Source: Fusobacterium mortiferum ATCC 9817 (GTDB lineage Bacteria; Fusobacteriota; Fusobacteriia; Fusobacteriales; Fusobacteriaceae). Taken from it: a stretch of DNA of 64,000 bases. The notes beneath the pieces are model-generated. The model had not been told where the DNA came from, did no database searches, and saw nothing but the letters and a program-made list of their open reading frames with translations. The translations under genes and the position numbers were made by a program. Shown here piece by piece: positions 5,674-14,205 of this stretch (the first letter of the stretch is position 1; each line of letters opens with the position of its first letter). The stretch lies in contig NZ_GL987988.1 of NCBI RefSeq assembly GCF_000158195.2, forward strand, positions 780,215-844,214, given 5' to 3'.

Positions 5674-8424
5674 TTAGATTTTTTCTTTTTCTGGGATTAA
5701 AGTAACATCAATATAGTTTTTAAGATTAATTGCTTTTCTATTTATCTTCCATAGATTTTCCTTTGTCATAAGCTCTCTATACTCCTTTGGAGTAGCTAAT
5801 TTATAATCAGGAACAGTAATTTTTTGATATAGATAATTAAGCCAAAAACTATTTTCTTTTACCTCTGTATTATACGATAATTCATAATTTTTTACAACAC
5901 TATTAATTTTTTCTTTTTCAATATCACCGTATAGAAGTTTTTCCAAAGTTTTTAAGACAGCTTTTTTAATCTCTTCAACTCTTGCTACATCACAACTATA
6001 TGAGATAATCAATTTATCTTCTCCATAATTGTTAGGAGATAGAGAAATTCTTGAAGAGATAGAGTAGACACCACCAATTTTTTCTCTAATATCTTCTATC
6101 AGTGCAATATCTAAGATTTGAGAAAATCCATTATAAAGGGTCTTTTCTTCATATCCGTACTGAGAGTTATATGGGAAGATAAGAGTTATTGTAGCTTTCT
6201 TATCTACTCCTTTTATAACATCTTTTTTTATGATATTCTTAGGAACATTTAGATTTAATGGTTTCACATTACTATTGTCCTCTTGGCTAGGTAGAGAGGC
6301 AATATATTTTTTTAAATAATTTTCTAAATCCTTTTCTTCAAAAGAACCAACTACAACTAAATTAAATTTTGAAAAATTATCAAACTTATTTTTGTACTCT
6401 TTCATAATTTTTTCTGGAGAGATTAGTTGTATATCTTCTAAAGTAAGGGGATTTCTTCTAGGATGATTTCCACTGTATATTTTATTTATCTCATCACTAT
6501 AGACAGCTCTTGGAGAGTTATTTTTATTGATTACACTCTCTCTTAGCTCTGTAATAGTATTATCAAAGATTACTTTATCAACCTTAGGTTCATAGATAAG
6601 GTAGTTCATATACTCTAAAGCTGTTTCTAAATTTTTCTTATCTGTGGAAATTAAAAATCCTTGCTCATAATCTTCAATATATGATGAGATAGAGAAATTT
6701 TTCCCCTTCATAAAAGTTTCTATATCTTTAGGTTGTAATATACTAGCTCCAGATTGCTCTACTACTGAGGTAGCTATTGAAGAGTTAATAAATGATTCAT
6801 AGTTATCATCTGAGCTTCCCTCTTGTTTGAAAAATTTTATATATATCTTATCCTTATCAAAGTCAGTTTTTTTAGTATAAACTTTTATTCCATTAGAAAG
6901 AGTATAGTTTCCATTTCCTTCTTTAATAAAATTCCCTTCACTTACTTTAAGAGGTGGAAGAGTAACAGGTTTAATAGAAAAATCAAACTCCTCTTTAAGT
7001 TTATTGCTATTTTTTATTATTTTTTCTAATTGTTTATTATCGATTTTACTTTGTTCTGTACTAGTTGTTAGGAAATAAAGTGAATCTTCTTTAAAAATTT
7101 TTTTAAATCTCTTTTCTAAATCTTTTGTAGTAATATCATTTATAAGTTTTAAATAGATAGCAAACTCCTGCTCTATGTCCATAAAACTCTCTTTAGACAT
7201 CACATACTCTACTAGTGAATCAGCATAGGTATCGTGGGTAATACTCTCTTTATTTGCCACCATATTTTTATAGTTGTTTATTAAATTTTCTTTTTCCAAT
7301 TCTAATTCATATTCACTGATACCATTTTTTAATGATGATTTAAAAAATTGATTGAAAAGAGTTATTCCCTCTTCTAGCCTATCATTTTTTATAACAGTTG
7401 CAGAGGTAAAAATATCTCTTGAATTACTCATATCGTATTTATATACAAGAGATTGTAAAAAAGGTGTGTCCCCATTTTTTTGTAAATTAGCAAGTCTTGT
7501 ATTTAAAATATTAAAAAGTAATTGGTCAATAATATATTTTTTCATAGATTTTTCATCTTTTACAATATCCCTATCTAAAATTTTTGTAATTGTAAAGGTA
7601 TTGTATCTAATCTCATCATCAGAGAAAGTTATATACTTATTTTTTAAATCTTTTAATTTATACTCTTTAGGACTCTCTCCTTTTCTACTTCCAGAGTAGT
7701 TGAAATATTTATGAATATAGCTTTCTACTTGGTTTGTATCAAAATCTCCAACAGCTATAACAGAGATATTTTCAGGTTGGTACCATTTCTCATAAAATCC
7801 TCTCACTATTTCTTGAGTAGCTCCGTTAATAGTTTCAGGTAACCCAATAGGAAATCTATCATAGTATCTTGAGCCTTCAAACAAAGCTTTCTTTTGTACA
7901 TCTCCTAGCCTTTGAGCTAATCCCTGTCTTAATCTCCACTCCTCTATTACAACTTTTTTCTCACTCTCTATCTCTTGAGGATTTAGAGTAGCTTCACTTG
8001 CCCACTCTCTTAAAACTTCAACACCATCTTCTAACTCCTTAGGGGTAGTAGGAACAAGAAGTTTATATACAGTTCTATCAAAAGAGGTATAGGCATTCAG
8101 ATCTCCACCAAAACTAAGTCCAATAGATTGAAGATATTTTATCATCTCATTTTTTTCAAATTTAGTAGTACCATTGAAAGCCATATGCTCCATAAAATGA
8201 GCTATCCCCTGCTCGTTATCCTCTTCCATAAGAGAACCAGTTTTTACTACTAAATTGAGCATAGCTTTATTTTCTGGCTTTTTATTTCTATAGATATAGT
8301 AATGAATTCCATTTTCTAACTTTCCTGTAATTAGATTTTCACTGTTTTTAAAATTTTCAGCAAAGATTAAAATTGAAAAAATAGAAAACAGGAATAGAAA
8401 CAGTATTTTCTTTAAAATTTTCAT
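5674..8424 (-). CDS. Secreted M16 family zinc metalloprotease
   Basis: A 916-residue protein with an N-terminal signal peptide (MKILKKILFLFLFSIFSILIFA) and two M16-type halves. The first half has the inverted zinc motif HFMEH (in GIAHFMEHMAFNGT) and the downstream third-ligand region VVIEEWRLRQ. The second half is inactive-like, as in PqqL and pitrilysin relatives. Such periplasmic enzymes degrade small peptides in a closed chamber. AGGAGG precedes the ATG. A candidate promoter (TTGTAA-N17-TAAATT) lies upstream on the minus strand. Expected periplasmic location fits a diderm host. Confidence 0.88.
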   Translation of the reverse strand: MKILKKILFLFLFSIFSILIFAENFKNSENLITGKLENGIHYYIYRNKKPENKAMLNLVVKTGSLMEEDNEQGIAHFMEHMAFNGTTKFEKNEMIKYLQSIGLSFGGDLNAYTSFDRTVYKLLVPTTPKELEDGVEVLREWASEATLNPQEIESEKKVVIEEWRLRQGLAQRLGDVQKKALFEGSRYYDRFPIGLPETINGATQEIVRGFYEKWYQPENISVIAVGDFDTNQVESYIHKYFNYSGSRKGESPKEYKLKDLKNKYITFSDDEIRYNTFTITKILDRDIVKDEKSMKKYIIDQLLFNILNTRLANLQKNGDTPFLQSLVYKYDMSNSRDIFTSATVIKNDRLEEGITLFNQFFKSSLKNGISEYELELEKENLINNYKNMVANKESITHDTYADSLVEYVMSKESFMDIEQEFAIYLKLINDITTKDLEKRFKKIFKEDSLYFLTTSTEQSKIDNKQLEKIIKNSNKLKEEFDFSIKPVTLPPLKVSEGNFIKEGNGNYTLSNGIKVYTKKTDFDKDKIYIKFFKQEGSSDDNYESFINSSIATSVVEQSGASILQPKDIETFMKGKNFSISSYIEDYEQGFLISTDKKNLETALEYMNYLIYEPKVDKVIFDNTITELRESVINKNNSPRAVYSDEINKIYSGNHPRRNPLTLEDIQLISPEKIMKEYKNKFDNFSKFNLVVVGSFEEKDLENYLKKYIASLPSQEDNSNVKPLNLNVPKNIIKKDVIKGVDKKATITLIFPYNSQYGYEEKTLYNGFSQILDIALIEDIREKIGGVYSISSRISLSPNNYGEDKLIISYSCDVARVEEIKKAVLKTLEKLLYGDIEKEKINSVVKNYELSYNTEVKENSFWLNYLYQKITVPDYKLATPKEYRELMTKENLWKINRKAINLKNYIDVTLIPEKEKI

Positions 8425-8584
8425 TGTATCCCTCCTTATGTATTAATAATTTATTTTACTATATTTCTATTTACAATACTATGATTATTTTATAAAATAA
8501 TAGAGAAAATTTTAAATTTTTAAATAATATGTTATAATATATAGTAAATAGGGGAAGTATGTAGATATAGGAGGAAATAAGAGA

Positions 8585-9211
8585 ATGAAAAATTGTATTT
8601 TAATTGGAGTAGCAGGAGGAAGTGGAAGTGGAAAGACAACTGTTGCTAGCAATTTAGTAAAGGCTTTCAAAGCTGAAGATGCTGTATTAGTAGAGCAAGA
8701 TGCTTATTATAGAGAGCTTACAAATATGAGCTTAGAGGAGAGAGCAAAGGTAAATTTTGACCATCCAGATTCAATTGAATTTGAACTATTAAGAAAACAT
8801 TTAGAAAACTTAAAAAATGGAGTAGCAATAGAAAGACCTATATATGATTTTACAACTCACTCAAGAAAAGAGGGAGCTGTAAAGATTAATCCTTCAAAAA
8901 TAGTAATTGTAGAGGGAATTTTAATCTTTGCTGTACCAGAGATAAGAGAGTTACTAGATGTAAAAATATTTGTAGATACAGATGCTGATGAGATGATATT
9001 AAGAAGAATAGAAAGAGATATGAATGAGAGAGGAAGAAGCTTTGAATCTGTAAAAACTCAATATCTTACTACTGTAAAACCTATGTACCTAGAATTTTGT
9101 GAACCAAGTAAACGTTATGCTGATATAATTATCCCAAGAGGTGGAGAGAATAAAGTAGCTATTGATATGGTAGTTAGTAATTTAAAAGGATATTTAAACT
9201 CGATGAAATAA
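8585..9211 (+). CDS. udk: Uridine kinase
   Basis: A 208-residue cytosolic kinase with the P-loop GVAGGSGSGKTTVAS at the N-terminus, a substrate block around EQDAYYRELTNMS and HPDSIEFELL, and VEGILIFAVPEIRELLDVKIFVDTDADE. These are characteristic of Udk, which phosphorylates uridine and cytidine in pyrimidine salvage. A TATAAT -10 at 8533 precedes it. The hydrolase-like gene and the aminopeptidase follow closely on the same strand. Confidence 0.95.
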   Translation: MKNCILIGVAGGSGSGKTTVASNLVKAFKAEDAVLVEQDAYYRELTNMSLEERAKVNFDHPDSIEFELLRKHLENLKNGVAIERPIYDFTTHSRKEGAVKINPSKIVIVEGILIFAVPEIRELLDVKIFVDTDADEMILRRIERDMNERGRSFESVKTQYLTTVKPMYLEFCEPSKRYADIIIPRGGENKVAIDMVVSNLKGYLNSMK

Positions 9212-9250
9212 AACTAAGAGAAATTTTTGGAAAGGAGGGGAGAGAAAAAG

Positions 9251-9889
9251 ATGAGTTTTAGAGTTGTGTTAATTCACGGATTTAATAAAAGTTACAGAGA
9301 TATGGGAGCTCTTCAAGAAAATCTTGAATTATTAGGGTATAGAGTAGAAAATCTAAATTTTCCATTAACCTTTCCAGATATAAAATTTTCTGAAAGTATG
9401 TTGAAAGAGTTTCTTTTAGATTTAAAATATGGTGGACTTAATGAAAAGGAAGAGATAATTTTAATAGGATATGGATTGGGAGGAAAACTTATAGAGAGAA
9501 CCTTAAGAGATGAAGAGGTAAAGGGAATTGTAGATAAAGTTATTCTCATCTCTGCTCCACTTAGAGATTCAGTTATTCATAGAAGATTAAAGAGAGCTTT
9601 TCCAATTTTAGATAATATTTTTAAACCATTGAGAGTTTTAAAGAAAAATAGTACCTTTAAGCTAGATGATAATATTGAAGTAGGAATTATAATAGGAACA
9701 GAAACTTGTGGAATATTTTCAAGATGGCTAGGGGAGTTTAATGATGGAATTGTAAATTATAAAGAGTGTCTTTATGAAGGGGCTAAAGAGACTTTAAAAA
9801 TTCCTCTTGTACATAATGAAATACATAAAAAAATGGGAACAGCAAAATATATAAACAATTTCATATCAAAGGGAGTATTTAGAACGTAA
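9251..9889 (+). CDS. Alpha/beta-hydrolase-like protein, altered nucleophile elbow
   Basis: About 212 residues beginning MSFRVVLIHGFNKSYRDM, the usual HG oxyanion strand-loop of small alpha/beta hydrolases (RBBP9/YdeN-like size). The nucleophile elbow reads IGYGLGG, so the expected Ser is Gly75. C-terminal VHNEIHK could supply the His. The protein may therefore be a non-enzymatic relative or use a different mechanism. The longer frame from TTG 9227 runs through the AAAGGAGGGG ribosome site (9231-9240), so ATG 9251 is the start. Short spacers suggest an operon with udk and the M29 peptidase. Confidence 0.7.
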   Translation: MSFRVVLIHGFNKSYRDMGALQENLELLGYRVENLNFPLTFPDIKFSESMLKEFLLDLKYGGLNEKEEIILIGYGLGGKLIERTLRDEEVKGIVDKVILISAPLRDSVIHRRLKRAFPILDNIFKPLRVLKKNSTFKLDDNIEVGIIIGTETCGIFSRWLGEFNDGIVNYKECLYEGAKETLKIPLVHNEIHKKMGTAKYINNFISKGVFRT

Positions 9890-9901
9890 TAGGAGGCAAC
9901 T

Positions 9902-11134
9902 ATGGAAAAACAAATTGAAAATTATGTGGAACTTACTATTAGAAAAGGGGTTAATATTCAAAAAGGACAGATTTTAGTAATTAACTCTCCAGTGGAAACT
10001 TATGATTTTACGAGAAAGCTTGTAGAGAAAGCTTATGAGTTTGGAGCTAGTGAAGTTGTAGTACATTGGAGTGATGAGGTATGTGGAAAATATAGATATC
10101 TCTATGGAGCAGAGGAGATATTTGATATTTTTCCAAATTGGCAAAAAGAATCTCTTGATTATTATGTAAAAAAAGGAGCAGCATTTTTAAGTGTCTATGC
10201 TTCTGACCCAGATATCTTAAAAGAGGTAGATAAGGATAAAGTTGCTAGAGCAGAGAAGTGTAAAAGTTTGGCTTTAAAGGAGTTTTATGAAAATCTTATG
10301 GGAAATAGTAATCAATGGAGTGTAGTATCTGTTCCAACAAAAGCTTGGGCAATGAGAGTTTTTCCAGAGTTAAGAGAAGAGTTTGCTATTGCTGAGATGT
10401 GGAAACTTATCTTAAAAATAGTAAGAGCTGATAAAGAAAATCCTATATTAGAGTGGGAAAAACATTTAGCTATTTTAAAAGGAAGAATGGATTACCTAAA
10501 TAATAAAAACTTTAAAAAACTTATCTATAAAAACTCTTTGGGAACGAATCTTGAGATAGGATTACCAGAGGGACATAAATGGATAAGTGGAGGAGAAAAA
10601 TCTAAATCAGGAATAGACTTTATAGCCAATATTCCAACAGAAGAGATTTTTACTATGCCACATAGAGAAAAAGTAAATGGAACTTTAGTTAGTAGTAAGC
10701 CATTTATATATGGTGGTAGTACGATAATACACTTTACTTTAAGATTTGTTGAAGGAAAAGTAGTGGAGTATTCTGCTCAAACTGGAGAGGAGATACTAGG
10801 AAAACTTTTGGATATGGATGAGGGAGCTAGATATTTAGGAGAGGTAGCTCTTGTGGAATACAACTCTCCAATCTCTAAATCAGAAAAAGTTTTTTATAAT
10901 AATCTTTACGATGAAAATGCTTCTTGTCATTTAGCACTAGGTGGAGCTTATCCAACTTGTATATCTGGAAGCGAAAACCAAAGTGAAGAGGAGTTAAAAA
11001 ATAGAGGTATGAATAACTCTTTAATACATGAGGATTTTATGATAGGAACAGCAGATATGGAGATAATTGGAGTTGATTCTGAAGGAATTGAAACTCTTAT
11101 TATGAAAGATGGGAATTTTGCCTTTACTATTTAA
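9902..11134 (+). CDS. M29 family aminopeptidase (AmpS/PepS type)
   Basis: A 410-residue cytosolic enzyme starting MEKQIENYVELTIRKGVNIQKGQ, the hallmark of peptidase family M29. Metal-binding residues are spread through the second half: EEIFTMPHREKVNG, then EVALVEYNSPIS, HLALGGAYP, and the SLIHEDFMIGTADMEI end. M29 enzymes remove N-terminal residues from peptides using two Zn or Co ions. Length is normal for the family. AGGAGG precedes the ATG and the 12-nt gap to the upstream gene implies co-transcription. Confidence 0.92.
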   Translation: MEKQIENYVELTIRKGVNIQKGQILVINSPVETYDFTRKLVEKAYEFGASEVVVHWSDEVCGKYRYLYGAEEIFDIFPNWQKESLDYYVKKGAAFLSVYASDPDILKEVDKDKVARAEKCKSLALKEFYENLMGNSNQWSVVSVPTKAWAMRVFPELREEFAIAEMWKLILKIVRADKENPILEWEKHLAILKGRMDYLNNKNFKKLIYKNSLGTNLEIGLPEGHKWISGGEKSKSGIDFIANIPTEEIFTMPHREKVNGTLVSSKPFIYGGSTIIHFTLRFVEGKVVEYSAQTGEEILGKLLDMDEGARYLGEVALVEYNSPISKSEKVFYNNLYDENASCHLALGGAYPTCISGSENQSEEELKNRGMNNSLIHEDFMIGTADMEIIGVDSEGIETLIMKDGNFAFTI

Positions 11135-11182
11135 GCAAAAAGAGATATAATATAATTCCTTGGCAGGGGAGTGAATAACTCT

Positions 11183-11216
11183 AAAAAAGGTTCAGCCTTA
11201 TGACTGAACCTTTTTT
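11183..11216. terminator. Bidirectional terminator between M29 gene and minE
   Basis: A 13-bp stem AAAAAAGGTTCAG / CTGAACCTTTTTT with an 8-nt loop. It sits between converging genes and overlaps the last bases of minE. Confidence 0.88.
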
Positions 11217-11478
11217 ATATTTTTTTAGGTTTTAGTGGTATATTAGCCACTAAAGTAGTTCTTCTAGTATTATCTGGATTTTCAGCAATATCTATATTTA
11301 AGCTTTCTTTATCAATTTCTACATATTTAGATATGACAGCAATAATATCATCTTTCATCTGCTCTAACATACCAGAAGAAAGCATAGCTCTATCATGAAT
11401 TAAGACAAGTTTTAATCTATCTTTAGCTACATTTTTAGATTTTTTTTCTTCTTTATTAAAAAAACTAAATAATCCCAT
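11215..11478 (-). CDS. minE: Cell division topological specificity factor MinE
   Basis: An 87-residue protein with the MinE pattern: a short N-terminal membrane-targeting segment (MGLFSFF), the MinD-contact helix [38 protein letters not shown], and a beta-rich end. MinE binds MinD at the membrane, stimulates its ATPase and drives pole-to-pole oscillation that places the septum at midcell. It is the last gene of minCDE, 8 nt after minD, followed by the hairpin terminator. Confidence 0.95.
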   Translation of the reverse strand: MGLFSFFNKEEKKSKNVAKDRLKLVLIHDRAMLSSGMLEQMKDDIIAVISKYVEIDKESLNIDIAENPDNTRRTTLVANIPLKPKKI

Positions 11479-11486
11479 CTGTTCAC

Positions 11487-12278
11487 CTACTTACTAAATA
11501 CCATTTTTAATTTATCAAAAAATCCTAATTTTACATCTAAATTCAAGAAAGGAACTTCTTTTCCTTCAATTCTTTCAACAATATTTTTATATGCTTGAGC
11601 AGCTAGTGATTCCCCTTTATAGATTAGAGGTTCTCCTCTATTAGTAGAGATTACAATATTTTCATCATCAGGAACAACACCAATTAGCTCAATTGCTAAT
11701 ATATCAAGCATATCATCAACACTTAGCATATTTCCAGCTTTAACCATATCCATTTTAATACGATTAACTATTAATTTTGGACTTCTAATATCATTTGCTT
11801 CTAATAATCCAATTATTCTATCAGCATCTCTTGCTGCAGATATTTCTGGAGTAGTAACAACTATAGCTTCATCAGCAGCTGCTATAGCATTTTTAAATCC
11901 TTGCTCTATTCCAGCTGGGCAATCTATAAGTATGTAGTCAAAATCTTTTCTTAACTTTTCTATAAGATTTTTCATTTGCTCAGGATTGACATCATTTTTA
12001 TCTCTAATTTGGGCAGCTGGTAAAAGACAAAGGTTTGAACATCTCTTATCTTTTATAAGAGCTTGAGCTATTCTACATCTCTCTTCTACTACATCAACTA
12101 AGTCATATACAATTCTATTTTCTAATCCCATAACTACATCAAGATTTCTAAGGCCAATATCTGTATCTATCATTAAAACTTTTTTTCCTTTTAAGGCTAA
12201 ACCTACTCCTATATTAGATGTAGTAGTAGTTTTTCCAACTCCACCTTTTCCAGAAGTTATAACTATTACTTTTGCCAT
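11487..12278 (-). CDS. minD: Septum site-determining ATPase MinD
   Basis: About 263 residues with the deviant Walker [12 protein letters not shown], the switch [14 protein letters not shown], the [10 protein letters not shown] block and a C-terminal amphipathic membrane helix ([13 protein letters not shown]). MinD dimerises on the membrane with ATP and recruits MinC and MinE. The longer frame begins inside the minC end; TTAGGAG precedes ATG 12278 ([10 protein letters not shown]), which is the likely start. It lies in an operon between minC and minE. Confidence 0.96.
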   Translation of the reverse strand: MAKVIVITSGKGGVGKTTTTSNIGVGLALKGKKVLMIDTDIGLRNLDVVMGLENRIVYDLVDVVEERCRIAQALIKDKRCSNLCLLPAAQIRDKNDVNPEQMKNLIEKLRKDFDYILIDCPAGIEQGFKNAIAAADEAIVVTTPEISAARDADRIIGLLEANDIRSPKLIVNRIKMDMVKAGNMLSVDDMLDILAIELIGVVPDDENIVISTNRGEPLIYKGESLAAQAYKNIVERIEGKEVPFLNLDVKLGFFDKLKMVFSK

Positions 12279-12294
12279 ACTATTCACTCCTAAC

Positions 12295-12957
12295 TTAATA
12301 ATCATTTGCTAAACGAGTACTAAAATCTTCGACTCTAATCTCTTTTCCACTTATAAAAGCTATTTTAAATCCACTTTTTCTATCAACCTTATTGGTGTCT
12401 AAGATTTTTTTCTGCATAGGCTCAGCTATAAGATGACCTATTACTAATTGAACAGGGTTCATGTGAGTAGCTCCTACAAAAGCATCTCTGTCACCATCTT
12501 GACCAGCATATACAGTTCCATTTAAAAATCCTAATACAATGACATTTCCCTTAGCTCTTATTACAGCTCCAGGATTGACATCACCAATAACTACAATATT
12601 TCCATCATATTCTAATTTGTTTCCAGAACGAAGAGTTCCTCTGTAAAATTTTGTAAATCCCTCTTCTGTAACAGCTTTTACAAATTTTATTTTTTCACTA
12701 TCTCCACTGTTTTCAGAAAATACATAGGTTATATTTAAATCACTGTTAGATTTTATTAAATCAATTAATACATTTTCTTCCAGTTCACTTAATTTTCTAT
12801 TGGTAAATTCAATAGCCATTTGTCCTTGTCCAATAAAGCTTCTAGCTTCTTTTACTTTTTCTACAAGACTATCTCTTAAAGCTAAAAAATCTACTTCATT
12901 ATTTAGGTGAATGGATAATCTATCTTTTTTTCCTTTTAAAATAACATAATTATTCAT
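12295..12957 (-). CDS. minC: Septum site-determining protein MinC
   Basis: About 220 residues. The N-terminal half is the FtsZ-antagonising domain. The C-terminal half is the beta-helix dimerisation/MinD-binding domain (GNIVVIGDVNPGAVIRAKGNVIVLGFLNGTVYAG). MinC blocks FtsZ polymerisation away from midcell. AAAGGTGAG is positioned for the ATG at 12957 (MNNYVILKG), so the 14 extra upstream residues of the open frame are unlikely to be translated. First gene of minCDE; its promoter is at 12990-13018. Confidence 0.93.
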   Translation of the reverse strand: MNNYVILKGKKDRLSIHLNNEVDFLALRDSLVEKVKEARSFIGQGQMAIEFTNRKLSELEENVLIDLIKSNSDLNITYVFSENSGDSEKIKFVKAVTEEGFTKFYRGTLRSGNKLEYDGNIVVIGDVNPGAVIRAKGNVIVLGFLNGTVYAGQDGDRDAFVGATHMNPVQLVIGHLIAEPMQKKILDTNKVDRKSGFKIAFISGKEIRVEDFSTRLANDY

Positions 12958-12989
12958 AAGTCTCACCTTTTTTCTGTCCTTATACAGTG

Positions 12990-13018
12990 AGTATACCACA
13001 TGTTCAACATTTAATCAA
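12990..13018 (-). promoter_or_regulatory. minCDE promoter
   Basis: Minus strand TTGATT-N17-TATACT, about 33 nt before the minC start codon. Confidence 0.75.
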
Positions 13019-13036
13019 TACTAGAGCTTATTATTA

Positions 13037-13065
13037 TTGTAAGAATTGTGAAAAAATGTTATAAT
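13037..13065 (+). promoter_or_regulatory. Promoter of flavin reductase-like gene
   Basis: Plus strand TTGTAA-N17-TATAAT, divergent from the minCDE promoter, 32 nt before the start codon at 13098. Confidence 0.75.
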
Positions 13066-13097
13066 TTTAAATGAAATTATAAGAAGGAGCTAATTAT

Positions 13098-13763
13098 ATG
13101 AGTAAAAATATTTTTAAAGGAAGTGTTGTATTAAATCCAGTTCCAGTAGTAATGGTAACAAGTAGAAACAATGAAGGGAAAGACAATGTTTTTACTGTTG
13201 CATGGACGGGAACAGTATGTACAAAGCCACCTATGTTATCTATTTCAATTAGACCAGAAAGATTATCTTATGAGTATATTAAAGAGAGTATGGAGTTTAC
13301 CATAAATCTTCCTACTAGAAAGCTAACAAGAGAAACAGATTTTTGCGGAGTTCGTTCAGGAAGAGTAGTAGATAAAATATCTGAGATGAAGTTTACCATG
13401 AAGGAGGGGAAAGAGGTAAGTAGTCCATATATTGATGAATGTCCTGTAAATATAGAGTGTAAAGTAAAATCTATAATTCCATTGGGAACACACGATCTAT
13501 TTTTAGCTGAAGTATTGTGTTCACATATAGATGAGAAACTTATAGATGAAAATGGAAAAATACATTTTGAATGGGCAAATCTTATAACTTATTCTCATGG
13601 TGAATATTTTCCAGTACCAAAAACAGCTATTGGAAGTTTTGGTTACTCAGTAGCAAAACAAGCTACCATTGAAAGAAAAAAAGCAATAGCAAAGACAAAC
13701 TCAAGCACTAAAAAGAAAAAAGATAAAATAAAAGAAAAAACTAAAAAGAAAGGAAGAAAATAA
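13098..13763 (+). CDS. Flavin reductase-like (flavoredoxin family) protein
   Basis: A 221-residue protein. Residues 1-180 match the flavin reductase-like FMN-binding fold: NPVPVVMVTSRNNEGKDNVFTVAWTGTVCTKPPMLSISIRPERLSYEYI and the FTINLPTRKL block, as in flavoredoxin and NimA-like proteins. Such proteins bind FMN and transfer electrons in anaerobes. The last 40 residues are an unusual Lys-rich tail (KKKKDKIKEKTKKKGRK) that may bind nucleic acid or be disordered. The stop overlaps the start of the next gene (TAATG), so the two are translationally coupled. Confidence 0.85.
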   Translation: MSKNIFKGSVVLNPVPVVMVTSRNNEGKDNVFTVAWTGTVCTKPPMLSISIRPERLSYEYIKESMEFTINLPTRKLTRETDFCGVRSGRVVDKISEMKFTMKEGKEVSSPYIDECPVNIECKVKSIIPLGTHDLFLAEVLCSHIDEKLIDENGKIHFEWANLITYSHGEYFPVPKTAIGSFGYSVAKQATIERKKAIAKTNSSTKKKKDKIKEKTKKKGRK

Positions 13764-14077
13764 TGTCAGATAGATTAAATACTTTGGGACAATATATAAT
13801 TGAACAAACTAAGAGAAATTTTAATTTTAAACAGATAAAAAATGATCCAATATATTATAATATTTTATTTACATTTGGAACAGATGATTATTTAGTAACT
13901 GATGATAAAGATGAGATAACAGCTACTATTCAGCTCATGGAATTTAGAGCTTTTCATAAGGACTATCCACCTAAACAACTAAAGAGATATACTCATAGAA
14001 AATTTGAAAAAATTCATAAAAAGAAAGAGGAATATATTACAGTTAAAGGAAAGAGATATATAATTATAAAATTATAA
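13763..14077 (+). CDS. Hypothetical basic protein coupled to flavin protein
   Basis: A 104-residue soluble, basic protein without recognised domain. It is rich in aromatic residues and Lys (RYTHRKFEKIHKKKEEYITVKGKRYIIIKL at the end). The ATG overlaps the stop of the flavin reductase-like gene, so its translation is coupled to that gene and it may work with it. A terminator follows directly. I do not recognise a family. Confidence 0.6.
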   Translation: MSDRLNTLGQYIIEQTKRNFNFKQIKNDPIYYNILFTFGTDDYLVTDDKDEITATIQLMEFRAFHKDYPPKQLKRYTHRKFEKIHKKKEEYITVKGKRYIIIKL

Positions 14078-14080
14078 AAT

Positions 14081-14110
14081 AAAAAGGACTTGCAATCACA
14101 AGTCCTTTTT
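14081..14110. terminator. Terminator after the flavin protein operon
   Basis: A 12-bp stem AAAAAGGACTTG / CAAGTCCTTTTT with a 6-nt loop. It may also act on metH transcripts from the other strand. Confidence 0.88.
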
Positions 14111-14205
14111 ATTTGCTATATCTATATAAAATATCTTGGGGAAAGATTTAGTATGTCTTAAGTATACACTTAGATTATGTCAATAGAGTTACAAAAGTAA
14201 GTAAA

